A stretch of 64,000 bases of DNA from positions 124,001 through 188,000 of the forward strand of contig NZ_JARXWN010000001.1 of NCBI RefSeq assembly GCF_029892965.1, in the 5' to 3' direction. The notes under the pieces are model-generated. The model saw only the letters and a program-made list of their open reading frames with translations. It was not told the origin of the DNA and did not search any database. Within the stretch, counting starts at the first letter, position 1; every line of letters begins with the position of its first letter. The position numbers were made by a program, and so were the translations under genes. Below are positions 28,068 to 37,728 of the stretch, piece by piece. Origin of the DNA: Dysgonomonas sp. PF1-14. GTDB lineage: Bacteria > Bacteroidota > Bacteroidia > Bacteroidales > Dysgonomonadaceae.

Positions 28068-28772
28068 TTATTTACCAGCCTGTTCTTTTTCCATTTCTTT
28101 TACACGAGGAATCACCAGATTGTCTTCTATGAAAGTATGTGCTTCCAGTTCTTCTTCTGACATATATAGTTCGGTAAGTATATTTATCATCAGCATCTGA
28201 TCGGTAGTGGCGGGCACATATTTCATCAGTATCTGTTTCAGGTCGTTCATCTTGCCCTCAATATCGTTGTGACGTTCTTCAAAAATATTGATCGAATATC
28301 TGTCATCACACGATTTATTCATCAGTGAATAAACATAGGGAAACACTGTATCATCCTCATACTCCATATGCTCGTGCACCTCTTTGGTATAATTGTCAAA
28401 AAAATCGAGCACAACATGCTGTAAGCCCTTATCCGTATCGGCGAATACGAGCTCCAGTTTGCGGCGGATATTCGGTAGCCTTCTTTCCAGAAAATAGCTA
28501 TGTGAGCTTTTCAGATATTGCAGGAATGGCTGTAAAGGCAATTTTCGGAAAGCTTCTTCTATATTTATTATCGACTTGTTGGATTGATAATTGGCAAGGA
28601 AAAGGAAACAATCCGGATCGAATCCGTTTTCCTGACAGACAACATCAACACTCTTTTCTCCGAATCCCAACGAGATATTCAGGCGGTTGAGGAGCAACAA
28701 CAGATGATAATCGGCGTCTATCAGATCCGACATTTTCATCGACTTCTTAAATATAATAGTTACATTTTTCAT
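28068..28772 (-). CDS. Hemerythrin-domain protein (Fe-S repair/oxidative-stress type)
   Basis: The 234 residues contain the four-helix hemerythrin-like domain with its iron ligands in order: KSSHSYFLERRLPNI, VHEHMEYEDDTVFPYV, EERHNDIEG and EAHTFIEDNLVIPRV. An N-terminal region of about 90 residues resembles ScdA/RIC-type proteins but lacks an obvious Cys pair. Family members bind O2 or NO or repair di-iron centres. It is encoded 18 bases behind a LuxR-type regulator, which probably controls or partners it. Start could also be MKMSDLIDAD, 11 codons in. Confidence 0.87.
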   Translation of the reverse strand: MKNVTIIFKKSMKMSDLIDADYHLLLLLNRLNISLGFGEKSVDVVCQENGFDPDCFLFLANYQSNKSIINIEEAFRKLPLQPFLQYLKSSHSYFLERRLPNIRRKLELVFADTDKGLQHVVLDFFDNYTKEVHEHMEYEDDTVFPYVYSLMNKSCDDRYSINIFEERHNDIEGKMNDLKQILMKYVPATTDQMLMINILTELYMSEEELEAHTFIEDNLVIPRVKEMEKEQAGK

Positions 28773-28790
28773 CTTTACAGTCTCTTTCTT

Positions 28791-29429
28791 TTATTCATCC
28801 TGATATTTTATTTCGGAGATATCCACAAGTTTGTTTATTATCGCATATATGGTAAGCCCCGATATACTATGCACTTTGAGCTTGCGGGTTATGTTACGGC
28901 GATGTGTTATGGCTGTATGTATCGAAATATTGTGATGGTCTGCGATTTCCTTATTGCTCATTCCTGTCACCACGCTTATCAATATCTCTTTCTCCCTGTC
29001 GCTCAGTTCTTCCTGATCGGGCTGATTACTTTGATCTTTATTAAGGCATTTATCAAGTGTTTCCTCTATCTTCGATTCCGAATCGTTTATCTTAATAATC
29101 CCGTCATACGACCGGTAGAACTGTTCATCTATCAGATTATATACCAATGCTATGACAGCCGTTTTCTTTTCCAGGTTAAGTTGCTGCCTTACATCCTGCC
29201 TCGATGAGTGCCCGAGCAACATCGGATTTATGAGGACTGCATCGGGTTGTAATATATCTAATTGGTAATTTATATCTTCCATTTCTTTCAGTTCTACAAC
29301 TTTACCCACACTCGACAACTGGGATAAAACATAGACCAGACCCTTACGGATGATATATGATGTTTCGGCTACAGCCAATACTTTCTTTGTATTCGACATC
29401 GTTTGCGACAGTTTCTTATCTAGAATCAT
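28791..29429 (-). CDS. LuxR-family response-regulator-like transcription factor with degenerate receiver
   Basis: The 212 residues pair an N-terminal receiver-like fold (~15-120) with a C-terminal GerE/LuxR helix-turn-helix: LSDREKEILISVVTGMSNKE, IADHHNISIHTAITHRRNIT. In the receiver, the phosphoacceptor strand reads QPDAVLINPML, with Asn where Asp is expected, so phosphorylation by a kinase is unlikely. It probably responds to another signal or acts constitutively. It is the first gene of a pair with the hemerythrin. The start could be the ATG at 29399 (MSNTKKVLAVAETS), which matches the beginning of receiver domains better. Confidence 0.87.
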   Translation of the reverse strand: MILDKKLSQTMSNTKKVLAVAETSYIIRKGLVYVLSQLSSVGKVVELKEMEDINYQLDILQPDAVLINPMLLGHSSRQDVRQQLNLEKKTAVIALVYNLIDEQFYRSYDGIIKINDSESKIEETLDKCLNKDQSNQPDQEELSDREKEILISVVTGMSNKEIADHHNISIHTAITHRRNITRKLKVHSISGLTIYAIINKLVDISEIKYQDE

Positions 29430-29665
29430 TCTTTATAATCGACAAATTTCGTTATAAAATGTGTTATAAACAAATGTTATTGAATATAATACAGAGGGTA
29501 CAAATGAAATTCTAGTCTAAGGTTATTCTTTCCCTGTAAATTTATCTATATGTAAGAATCGTTATGAGTTAAATAATGAATAAGCTTTGCTGAATGTTGT
29601 TTCGAAGAATCGATGGAGTCAACAAAGTGTAGCTAAAACGATAAAACTGGCAAATGTGTAATTTT

Positions 29666-29749
29666 TGTAAGGTTTTAGTTAAAAACAGTATTTCTATTAT
29701 TTACTTACTTTATCTTTGCTTAAAATATTTAGAAACAATGACACTGAAA
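29666..29749 (+). repeat. 84-bp promoter/leader repeat, left copy (tsaE)
   Basis: By eye, 83 of 84 bases match the reverse complement of 36187-36270; the only difference is A29737, just before the start codon. The repeat holds a TATCTTTG -7 box (29711-29718), the leader, the ATG at 29738 and the first four codons (MTLK). It faces its partner across 6.4 kb. Confidence 0.9.
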
Positions 29750-30151
29750 ATAGAATCTCTCGACAAAATAGACGAAACAGCCATCGAATTTATAAAAGGT
29801 ATGGGCGACAATACTGTATTTGCCTTTCGGGGTGAGATGGGTGCAGGTAAGACAACTTTTATAAAGTCTATCTGTGAAAATCTGGGTGTTTCGGACACAA
29901 TAAACAGCCCTACTTTTGCCATTGTAAATGAATATCGCTCCGATAGCGGTGAACTTATATACCACTTCGATTTTTACCGGATAAACAAGATAGAAGAGGC
30001 TTATGACTTTGGCTATGAAGACTACTTCTATAGTGGAAGCCTTTGCTTTATAGAATGGCCGGAAAAAGTAGAAGACCTTTTGCCGCACGATACTGTAAAT
30101 GTATATATAAAAGCATTGGAAGATGGTAGCAGGGAAGTGACAATAAAGTGA
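29738..30151 (+). CDS. tsaE: tRNA threonylcarbamoyladenosine ATPase TsaE
   Basis: This 137-residue P-loop ATPase is needed for t6A modification at position 37 of ANN-decoding tRNAs. It shows Walker A in [17 protein letters not shown], the family motif [12 protein letters not shown], the Asp of IYHFDFYRI and the C-terminal [15 protein letters not shown] chose the ATG at 29738 ([12 protein letters not shown]), which lies 19 bases past the TATCTTTG box. A frame extending upstream to 29654 would include promoter sequence. Its promoter and first codons are duplicated at coaBC. Confidence 0.95.
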   Translation: MTLKIESLDKIDETAIEFIKGMGDNTVFAFRGEMGAGKTTFIKSICENLGVSDTINSPTFAIVNEYRSDSGELIYHFDFYRINKIEEAYDFGYEDYFYSGSLCFIEWPEKVEDLLPHDTVNVYIKALEDGSREVTIK

Positions 30152-30159
30152 CCACAAGG

Positions 30160-31080
30160 ATGGAAAACAAATTCTACAAGGAGTTTGGAGAACTTCTTAA
30201 ACAACACTTCCCCTACAAGGTGCAGAAGATCTCTGTAAATGCAGGTTTTACCTGCCCCAACAGGGATGGATCGAAAGCAGTAGGCGGATGCACTTACTGT
30301 AACAATCAGAGTTTCAGTCCCGGATATGGAGGTAAACAACGATCGGTCAGCGATCAGCTGAGAGATGGTATAGCCTTCTTCTCATACAAATATCCAAACA
30401 TGAAGTATCTGGCATATTTTCAGTCTTATACAAATACATATGATAGTATAGATAAGCTGATAGCTCTGTACGAAGAGGCACTGGCTTATCCCGATGTTGT
30501 CGGGCTGATTATAGGTACTCGCCCCGACTGTATGCCGGATGAATTGCTGGACTATTTTGCGGAACTGAATAAACGGACTTTCCTCATCATAGAGTATGGA
30601 CTGGAATCGACACAGGATGCTACTCTGGAATTTATAAACAGGGGGCATACACATGCCGAAAGTGAGGAAGCGATACGTAAAACGGCAGCGAAAGGAATCT
30701 ACACAGGCGCACACCTTATTCTGGGGTTACCGCACGAGAGTAGAGAAACAATACTGGGACACGCAGATGTCGTATCCAAGCTACCACTGACTACACTGAA
30801 AATACATCAGCTGCAACTGATAAAAGGCACAGTGATGGCAAAGCAGCACAGGGAGCATCCCGATTGGTTCGACCTGTTTGAGGTGGATGATTATATCGAT
30901 CTGTGTATCGACTTTGCAGAACGGCTGAACCCCGACTTTATAATAGAGCGGTTTATTTCTCAGTCGCCAAAGCAGCTTCTGATCGCTCCCGACTGGGGTT
31001 TGAAGAACTTCGAGTTTACCGCTAAGGTACTCAAACGCTTTGCCGAAAGGGAGACCTATCAGGGACGGTTATTCAGGTAG
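30160..31080 (+). CDS. YhcC-type radical SAM protein (TIGR01212 family)
   Basis: The sequence of about 306 residues begins NKFYKEFGELLKQHFPYKVQ. It has the radical-SAM cluster Cys in SVNAGFTCPNRDGSKAVGGC followed by TYC, then LAYFQSYTNTYD, GTRPDC, FLIIEYGLES and GLPHESRETILGHADV, all family hallmarks. The function is unknown, though tRNA or rRNA modification is suspected. I prefer the ATG at 30160 after AAGG, 8 bases past the tsaE stop; a GTG at 30148 is an alternative. Its 3' end overlaps the convergent AsmA-like gene by 12 bases. Confidence 0.9.
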   Translation: MENKFYKEFGELLKQHFPYKVQKISVNAGFTCPNRDGSKAVGGCTYCNNQSFSPGYGGKQRSVSDQLRDGIAFFSYKYPNMKYLAYFQSYTNTYDSIDKLIALYEEALAYPDVVGLIIGTRPDCMPDELLDYFAELNKRTFLIIEYGLESTQDATLEFINRGHTHAESEEAIRKTAAKGIYTGAHLILGLPHESRETILGHADVVSKLPLTTLKIHQLQLIKGTVMAKQHREHPDWFDLFEVDDYIDLCIDFAERLNPDFIIERFISQSPKQLLIAPDWGLKNFEFTAKVLKRFAERETYQGRLFR

Positions 31081-34000
31081 AGCCTGAGGCTTCTCTTCTT
31101 TGTCTTTCTTTCCACTAAAGAAGTTCTTCACTTTGGTAAAGAAGCCTGCAACCTTCTTCAATCGGTTCTGCTTTCCTTGCGATACACCAACCGACTCCAC
31201 TACAGCCGGTTGTATAATCTGCCAGAAGTAGTTGAATGAGGAGTGATAAGGATCACGTTCTATATAGATATTCGCCTCACGCGGTTTCGACTTAGGCTTG
31301 TTAGGATTATTTGACCTGACAATCATATTTGCCATACTGGTCAGGAACTTATTAGGCTCTTCCGTCTCGGTATCTTTGAGGATACTCAGCTTAAGGTCAT
31401 TATACAGGAGTAGCATATCAGCATGCGCATCCATACTGGTAGCTTCAGTTCTGAAACGGAAATCATTTATGAATCCTTTTGTGATCTCGGCTTTTGCCAA
31501 TGGCAGGAATATCTGGTTGAGCTCTCTCAGATCAAAGTCTTTAAGCCGGGCATCCAGCACAAAGCAGTCATAGTCTGCACTGACAGGGATATCCCATTGT
31601 GCTGTAAAATGCCCGTTATCCATAAAGCGTCCATCAATGTCGAGCTGCATGTACTCTTCGGGATACGAGGCTATATTGGTAAGCTTGGAGAAGCTGCCGT
31701 TCATGTTGCTAAAGAGAATCTTACCTGTCTCTGTACCGCCTTTTGGCAGTTCCTCGTACACAACGGAGAAATCGGAGATGTTAGCTTTAGCTATATCCAG
31801 CCCGAAAGGTAGTTCCTGTATTTTCGTATAGATCATCGGCTGCATCTTGGGAGGGGTATATATCTGCTTATTCTTTAGATTCAAAAGCATGCCCTTACTC
31901 ACATCCAGACTGGATGCTTTGAGAATATTGCTTTTGAAGAACAATGGATAATCTACCCCAGAGAGTGATATATTACCTACGCTAACATCGAACCAGTCCT
32001 TGTGTAACGGGTGATTATACGAGAACTCCATTTTGGGGTATGCGGGAATCATGTGCATACCGGATATTTGTGCCTTACCTTGTTTCTTATCCAGTTCTAT
32101 CCTGCCAAAAGCCAGTGTATAAAACCCATCCATGATAGGAAATCTGAGGTCTGTCGTATTAAAGCGAAAGTCGTCCATATCCAGTTCACCCAGATCGGTA
32201 TTGAGTGTCAGATTACCTATATTGAGGTTGGTCTTATTAATAGTCCGATGTTTGACTACCCTTTTATCCAATGCATGGTTATAATTGATATTTGCATCTG
32301 AGATATTGATATCCTTAATAGAAGCTTCATTTACATAAGGCCTTAGCATTGCATACAGGTTAGAATTGGAAGACTTATCTGATGTAGTGTCCACTCTTGC
32401 CCGGTAGTTCTCATCAATATCGAGATATGGCTTTACCAGACTCACAGAAGTAAGGGCTAGTACTGACTTATCCTGCTTTGTCAAGTGCAATCCAGAGAAG
32501 TTAAATGATTCTGTTTTAAACAGAAGTTTCAGATCAGACTGTTGGTGGCTAAACTGAGGCTTAGTTATAACAAACGTCTCGATATTAACATGCTTCCCTA
32601 ACATATCCAATGACTGATTCTTATCTGCCTGTTCAGCTTCTTTTGCTTCATGTGAAATATTGGAGATCACAGGAGATTGCAGTATAAGTGCTTTTACATC
32701 CAATCCTTTGTGAGGAACCCAATCCAAAGACCTTAGGTTTAAAGCATAGAGATCGGCTTTTATACTATCGCTCTTCACCTTATCTAACAGAGTGACTTTT
32801 GCCCCCATAATATTTATGGTATCAGCAAATAGCCTGCTTATTTTGGAAAGAAGCCCTTTACTAGTAGTATCCTTTTGTTCGGTTGATGCGCCTGTCTTAA
32901 CAATCCTGATGTCGGGTGAAGCCATCTTAAAAGACTTTACCTGTATAGCTTCGTTATTTGCATAGGCTTCATTATTAAAGCCACGAATGTCTATCAATGA
33001 TGTCTTAAAGTCGTAATATGTATCAGGCACATCTGTCCATGTCGCTGTCTGAGGCACAAGCCTTACATCTTCCAGTTTCAACTTTCCGGTCAGCGTAGAA
33101 ATATCAGCATCCTTCACCTGTAAGCGGTAATAACCTCCCGGCAGCAGGTTGTCAAAGTCTTTAATGGACAGCCCGATGTCATTGCATGTAAACAGATACC
33201 GCGATGCTCTTCTGGTCTGCTCATCAATAAGGAACTCTGTAGCATAAAAATTAAGATGTTGCAGACGATATGTCTCTTTCATCGTCTTGTCATGAAAGGT
33301 GATATTTGCATCTTTCAGATTGATATTCCTGACAGACAGATAGTCGGCATAAGGGGTAAACATATCCAGTATGTCTTCCGGCTTTTCCGAACCCTTACTC
33401 TTTGGCTGTTTAGGCACATTTTGAGTAACCTTGTAGTAATCAATATTGAAGGAGTCGATCCGGAGCTGGCTGGCTGAAACCCCCTTATCGTAATCGAGCC
33501 CTTCTATACCTATCTGCTTGATTCCACCTGACATATAGTCCTTAGATGAGCTTAAGGATAATGGCTTTACTGTGATATCTGATATTTGGAAGCTACTATC
33601 TATTGTGCTCAGGTATAAACTATTGGCACTGATGTTTGAGTTATTGCTTTCCATCAGCCCATTAATATTATCTCCGGTCAGGGTAAAATTGTCTACATAC
33701 CAGAACTTCTTCTGCTGCTCGGAAAGCGAGTCTACAAGAAAGTTATTCGCATGGAAATCAAAATGATAAAGTGTGTAAATATCCGTATATCCTTTCTGAG
33801 TCAATGTATAGTTGAACTTTGTCTTTTCAATTCCTATCTTGTCAATAGATATACTATGCAGGATGGGTGACAATATGCTGTATAGCGACCATGTTTGATC
33901 ACTTATTGTATCGGTTATCTGTAATTTATCCTTCTCTACCTTCTGCGGTGTCTCACCTCTCACACTATAATACTGTATATCGGTAGACGCTATATCGAAC

Positions 34001-34923
34001 GATGTGGCATGAAGGTAATTCTCAGCATTCTCCCTTTTGAAACTAACTCCTTTCAGAGCAACCGACTCTATCTCAGCCTTTATATATCCGCCCGGGGTAT
34101 GCATCCTGTTGTTCCAGAAACTTTCTTCCGGTGCAATATGAACTCCCTCGATGCTCATCAAAGACTTGATTGTGCTCAGCCTTATATTTTGAGTCTCCAG
34201 TATCAGCTGATCACTATAGAGAAGCTGTTGCGGCTGATCTGCCTCGAACTCGAAATGGTCACAGTAAAGCAGTTTTCCCGAATTGTAAGAGTCTTTATTT
34301 AAGCGAAAATTGAAAGCCCTGAAATTAGCCCCTTTCAGTCCATAGATAACAGGTGAAACCGAATCTTCAACCACATAATGCACATTAGCGTTACTCAGTT
34401 TTATACGGTTAACGGTCAGTTCGTCAATATAGGGGGAAACAACCTCATACAATGTTCTCAGGTCTTTGCCCGGATACTCTTCTTTTTTCTGCACATACGA
34501 TAAGACAGGCTGAACAACCTTGATATCAGGCGATTTTAGTTCGAATAAGCTGAAATGCAGGTTTGTATAGTCTTTCTGCCATGTGAGGTTTATACCTCTG
34601 AAATGGATTTCCCCGATATGAATGTTATAGTAGACTTCGGGTAGACTATCACCACTCTTCCATTGCACAAGTGCGACTGAGTCGGGCTTTAGTTCAACCC
34701 CCTGAATAGAAAGTTCTCCCGAGAAAAAGCCTACAGATAATTTATCGAACGAACAGCGATAGAATCCGTTTGTGGCTTTCAGTACCTCCTCGCTAAGGCG
34801 CTCATTCAATTTTGATTGCAGACGGTAGGTCATGTACCAGTTTACAGCAAATCCTCCCACAATTAGCAGTGTGAGTATGAGAAGAAGAATCTTCGGTATT
34901 CTGAGCCCTTTTATAGCCATCAA
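31069..34923 (-). CDS. Large AsmA-like envelope protein
   Basis: The 1284 residues begin with a single N-terminal transmembrane anchor (KILLLILTLLIVGGFAVNWY). They then consist almost wholly of repeated beta-strand modules of the AsmA/DUF748 kind, recognisable by recurring short motifs such as LSIQGVELKPDS, INLKDANITFHD, VSIKDINISDANINY and DFDLRELNQIFLPLAKAEI. The region with A-EITKGFINDF near ~1130 resembles the AsmA C-terminal signature. The C-terminus is basic (KKVAGFFTKVKNFFSGKKD). AsmA-like proteins bridge inner and outer membranes and move phospholipid or help outer-membrane assembly. Family role is inferred; the individual function is unknown. Confidence 0.82.
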   Translation of the reverse strand: MMAIKGLRIPKILLLILTLLIVGGFAVNWYMTYRLQSKLNERLSEEVLKATNGFYRCSFDKLSVGFFSGELSIQGVELKPDSVALVQWKSGDSLPEVYYNIHIGEIHFRGINLTWQKDYTNLHFSLFELKSPDIKVVQPVLSYVQKKEEYPGKDLRTLYEVVSPYIDELTVNRIKLSNANVHYVVEDSVSPVIYGLKGANFRAFNFRLNKDSYNSGKLLYCDHFEFEADQPQQLLYSDQLILETQNIRLSTIKSLMSIEGVHIAPEESFWNNRMHTPGGYIKAEIESVALKGVSFKRENAENYLHATSFDIASTDIQYYSVRGETPQKVEKDKLQITDTISDQTWSLYSILSPILHSISIDKIGIEKTKFNYTLTQKGYTDIYTLYHFDFHANNFLVDSLSEQQKKFWYVDNFTLTGDNINGLMESNNSNISANSLYLSTIDSSFQISDITVKPLSLSSSKDYMSGGIKQIGIEGLDYDKGVSASQLRIDSFNIDYYKVTQNVPKQPKSKGSEKPEDILDMFTPYADYLSVRNINLKDANITFHDKTMKETYRLQHLNFYATEFLIDEQTRRASRYLFTCNDIGLSIKDFDNLLPGGYYRLQVKDADISTLTGKLKLEDVRLVPQTATWTDVPDTYYDFKTSLIDIRGFNNEAYANNEAIQVKSFKMASPDIRIVKTGASTEQKDTTSKGLLSKISRLFADTINIMGAKVTLLDKVKSDSIKADLYALNLRSLDWVPHKGLDVKALILQSPVISNISHEAKEAEQADKNQSLDMLGKHVNIETFVITKPQFSHQQSDLKLLFKTESFNFSGLHLTKQDKSVLALTSVSLVKPYLDIDENYRARVDTTSDKSSNSNLYAMLRPYVNEASIKDINISDANINYNHALDKRVVKHRTINKTNLNIGNLTLNTDLGELDMDDFRFNTTDLRFPIMDGFYTLAFGRIELDKKQGKAQISGMHMIPAYPKMEFSYNHPLHKDWFDVSVGNISLSGVDYPLFFKSNILKASSLDVSKGMLLNLKNKQIYTPPKMQPMIYTKIQELPFGLDIAKANISDFSVVYEELPKGGTETGKILFSNMNGSFSKLTNIASYPEEYMQLDIDGRFMDNGHFTAQWDIPVSADYDCFVLDARLKDFDLRELNQIFLPLAKAEITKGFINDFRFRTEATSMDAHADMLLLYNDLKLSILKDTETEEPNKFLTSMANMIVRSNNPNKPKSKPREANIYIERDPYHSSFNYFWQIIQPAVVESVGVSQGKQNRLKKVAGFFTKVKNFFSGKKDKEEKPQALPE

Positions 34924-35004
34924 ACAGCGTTAGTTTTGTTCCGTCTATCCTTATTGAACAAGTATAAAGAGCGATTTGTTTTCAGGCTGCCTGCCTGCGA
35001 TGCA

Positions 35005-36198
35005 TTATTCTAAGGTTTTGTCTATAATATCAGAGGCAACTTCTCTTTTTGTCTTTAACGGATAGTCTGTACGTTCCCCATTCTTATTTAAGATAGTTAT
35101 CTTATTCGTATCGTATTTAAATCCTGCTCCTGCATCATTCAATGAGTTCAGCACTATATAGTCGAGATTCTTCTTCACTATTTTCTTTAGTGCGTTGGTT
35201 TCCTCATCATTGGTTTCTAATGCAAATCCGATAAGGCGCTGACTAGTTTTCTTCATCTTACCGAGCGAAGCGGCAATGTCCTTATTCGGCACAAGAGAAA
35301 TAGTCAACAGATCTTCTCCACGTTTTACCTTTTCTGCGTATTGTTCCGACGGGCGAAAATCGGCCACTGCGGCACAGAGTATAGCTGCATCCATTTCCGG
35401 AAAGGCTTTTACAGAGGCATTATACATTTCTTCGGCAGACTCTACGTCTATTCGGGTGATATTCGGATGGTTCACCTTCAACGAAACAGGGCCGGCAACG
35501 AGGGTGACCTCCGCACCCCGACGGGCACATTCTTCGGCAAGGGCAAATCCCATTTTACCAGAGGAATAGTTACCTATAAACCGTACCGGGTCTATCTTTT
35601 CATATGTAGGTCCCGCTGTTATCAGCACTTTTTTTTTTGAGAGTGACGACTCTTTCGTAAAGAAATCCTCTACTATAGATAAAATTTTCTCAGGCTCTTC
35701 CATACGTCCCTTACCGATCAGATGGCTGGCCAGTTCTCCGGCAGCTGGCTCTATCATGATGTTTCCGTATGACTTGAGCAACTCCATGTTACGTGTAGTA
35801 GAAGGATGCGCAAACATATCCAAATCCATAGCAGGCGCTATCATCACAGGCGCTTTCATAGAAAGGTATGTAGTGATCAGCATATTGTCTGCTATGCCGT
35901 TTGCCATCTTGCCTAGCGTGGAAGCTGTAGCAGGTGCTATCAGCATGAGGTCTGCCCATTGCCCCAGATCTACATGACTGTGCCATGTACCGTCGTTGGC
36001 CGTAAAGAACTCGCTCACCACAGGTTTGCCTGTAAGGGCTGACAAGGTTACGGGGGTGATAAACTCTTTTCCGGCAGGAGTAATAACGATCTGCACTTCT
36101 GCGCCTGCTTTTATCAGCAAACGTGCCAGTGATGCGGCCTTATAAGCGGCTATACTCCCTGTAATACCCAATACGATATGTTTATCTTTCAGTGTCAT
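35005..36198 (-). CDS. coaBC: Bifunctional phosphopantothenoylcysteine decarboxylase / phosphopantothenate-cysteine ligase
   Basis: The 397 residues combine an N-terminal CoaC flavoprotein with a C-terminal CoaB. CoaC shows VLGITGSIAAYKAASLARLL, the catalytic His of DGTWHSHVDLGQWADLML and the substrate loop PVMIAPAMDLDMF. CoaB shows KKVLITAGPTYEKIDPVRFI, GNYSSGKMGFALAEE and AVADFRP. The two convert phosphopantothenate to 4'-phosphopantetheine in CoA synthesis. Start is the ATG at 36198 (MTLKDKHIV), inside the 84-bp repeat shared with tsaE, which supplies its TATCTTTG box at 36218-36225. Confidence 0.97.
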   Translation of the reverse strand: MTLKDKHIVLGITGSIAAYKAASLARLLIKAGAEVQIVITPAGKEFITPVTLSALTGKPVVSEFFTANDGTWHSHVDLGQWADLMLIAPATASTLGKMANGIADNMLITTYLSMKAPVMIAPAMDLDMFAHPSTTRNMELLKSYGNIMIEPAAGELASHLIGKGRMEEPEKILSIVEDFFTKESSLSKKKVLITAGPTYEKIDPVRFIGNYSSGKMGFALAEECARRGAEVTLVAGPVSLKVNHPNITRIDVESAEEMYNASVKAFPEMDAAILCAAVADFRPSEQYAEKVKRGEDLLTISLVPNKDIAASLGKMKKTSQRLIGFALETNDEETNALKKIVKKNLDYIVLNSLNDAGAGFKYDTNKITILNKNGERTDYPLKTKREVASDIIDKTLE

Positions 36199-36270
36199 AG
36201 TTTCTAAATATTTTAAGCAAAGATAAAGTAAGTAAATAATAGAAATACTGTTTTTAACTAAAACCTTACA
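36187..36270 (-). repeat. 84-bp promoter/leader repeat, right copy (coaBC)
   Basis: This is the inverted copy of 29666-29749, 83/84 identical. On the minus strand it carries the TATCTTTG box (36218-36225), the leader, the ATG at 36198 and the codons for MTLK. Confidence 0.9.
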
Positions 36271-36833
36271 TTTCTTACAAGTTTATTAGTTTATAGTCTA
36301 TAGTCTACTAGCTTGCTAGTTCTAAATTTTCCTTTCTCTAGTATACTAGAAATATCGTTCAGCGGAACAAGGTATAGCTAACTCTATAATCTAGTACACT
36401 AGTTTTTAACTAAAACCTGACAAAGCAGACAAGTATCAATCGGTAAAAAGGTAACAAAGGTAACAGATTTGCAATTGTTTTTACTTGTTACTTTTTAACT
36501 AGAATCTGGCTGATTGTACTCATTTATTGTTGTTAACTGTTGACTGTTTCTCGCTGGTGCGGACATCTTGTCCATACCTTGCTTGCAAGGTAGTCGTTTT
36601 TTTGCTTTGCTGCACACAGACCGGAATTGAGTCTCACCCTCTCCTCGAATGCTGATTTTACGCGAATAAAGGGAAAGGATTTAGTCTGCGGTGTATCATC
36701 ACAGCAGAAACCCATTTATTACCTCTGCTTCTTTCCCTCTTTCTGTATTGATAATTTTTATGCCAGTTAATAATAATGTTGGCAGGAAGATGTTTAGTGG
36801 ATTTAAATCTTTATTGCTGTATAAGGTAATGGA
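36271..36833. other. Repeat-rich intergenic region upstream of coaBC
   Basis: No gene is supported. The segment has a degenerate direct repeat of the distal end of the 84-bp unit (TTTTTAACTAAAACC at about 36251 and again at about 36402), many CTAG palindromes (for example CTAGTATACTAG near 36339), and two adjacent perfect hairpins GGACA-TCT-TGTCC (36561-36573) and CCTTGC-TT-GCAAGG (36577-36590), which look like a REP-type unit. A minus-strand open frame at 36533-36715 has no start signal or recognisable product. Confidence 0.5.
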
Positions 36834-37331
36834 TCAATAAAAAGTATCTTTCTTTATTGGAAAAAACTGCACCTGGTCTATATTTTGATTTGTAGGGAAA
36901 AGACAAGTAAAGATATATCTGTAATCATCTTCCCAAAAAATCTTTGTTTTGTTACTCAATCTATAAACTTCATACTTCCCATCTTTTTTTAGTACTAAAA
37001 ATATTAATGAAAGATGTATGCTCTCTTTACTAAAAAGAGACATATCTACTATAATTTCATCATCTATTTTTCCGTTAAAAGCTAATTTATTATTAATAAA
37101 GATACAACAATAAGTATTCTCATTAAATATCTTAGGCCATGGCTTATTTGAAAAAATAAATTGAACATTTTTATTGTTTCCTTCTATTTCTACCAGATTC
37201 CTAAAAGAAGAAAGATATTCATCAACATTGTTATAAGTCTCTTTAGTCGGATGTAAATCAGATTTTTGAGATTTATTTACACAAGATGTACCTACTAAAA
37301 TCATCGTCAGCAGTATAAATATATTTCTCAT
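36834..37331 (-). CDS. Uncharacterised lipoprotein
   Basis: The 165 residues have a lipoprotein signal (MRNIFILLTMILVGTSCVNK). The mature domain is mainly beta with a Cys pair (NENTYCCIFINNKLAFNGKI) and a final FFPIKKDTFY; I recognise no family. It is AT-rich compared with the housekeeping genes around it, and it sits between the repeat-rich region and tRNA-Gln, a typical place for acquired DNA. Function unknown. Confidence 0.65.
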   Translation of the reverse strand: MRNIFILLTMILVGTSCVNKSQKSDLHPTKETYNNVDEYLSSFRNLVEIEGNNKNVQFIFSNKPWPKIFNENTYCCIFINNKLAFNGKIDDEIIVDMSLFSKESIHLSLIFLVLKKDGKYEVYRLSNKTKIFWEDDYRYIFTCLFPTNQNIDQVQFFPIKKDTFY

Positions 37332-37624
37332 TTTTTCTAATTAAGATTAATGATTTTGTTCTGCTTACATCTATTGTTCCTGTTGTACTACTCCCCGTCT
37401 AATTTACACTTTGTCTATCAATAATATCCGAGGATATTGTCATTGGGTTTTCAGTAATGTCTGTTGGATACATATTTCTTTTTGTTTAGCAACTTCAAAG
37501 ATACATCTTCCTTTGGCTTTATCGAAAACCCTATATTATTTTTTTTAGGATAACGGACTAAAATAAAAATCCCTAATAATAATTAATTATCAGGGACTTA
37601 ATTCTTTTTGTTTATCTGCTTTGT

Positions 37625-37694
37625 TGTCTCACTAAGATTCGAACTTAGACAGGCAGATCCAGAATCTGCAGTGCTACCATTACACCATGAGACA
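37625..37694 (-). tRNA. tRNA-Gln (anticodon CTG)
   Basis: The 70-nt cloverleaf on the minus strand has a perfect 7-bp acceptor (TGTCTCA with TGAGACA) with the U1-A72 pair typical of tRNA-Gln, a short D arm GTG...CAC, an anticodon stem GCAGA/TCTGC with loop TTCTGGA (anticodon CTG, reading CAG), and a T arm CTAAG-TTCGAAT-CTTAG. CCA is not encoded. It ends 34 bases from the tyrS stop. Confidence 0.93.
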
Positions 37695-37728
37695 GTATTA
37701 CTTTTGCGAATACAAAAGTAATAATAAT

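Noticed and set aside
31069-31080. Overlap of yhcC and the AsmA-like gene as a frameshift or fusion
   Set aside because: The genes converge on opposite strands and both ends match their families; a 12-base 3' overlap is ordinary.
36533-36715. Minus-strand open frame of 60 codons in the repeat-rich region
   Set aside because: It spans two perfect palindromes, lacks a ribosome-binding site and gives a composition unlike a folded protein; I treat it as chance.
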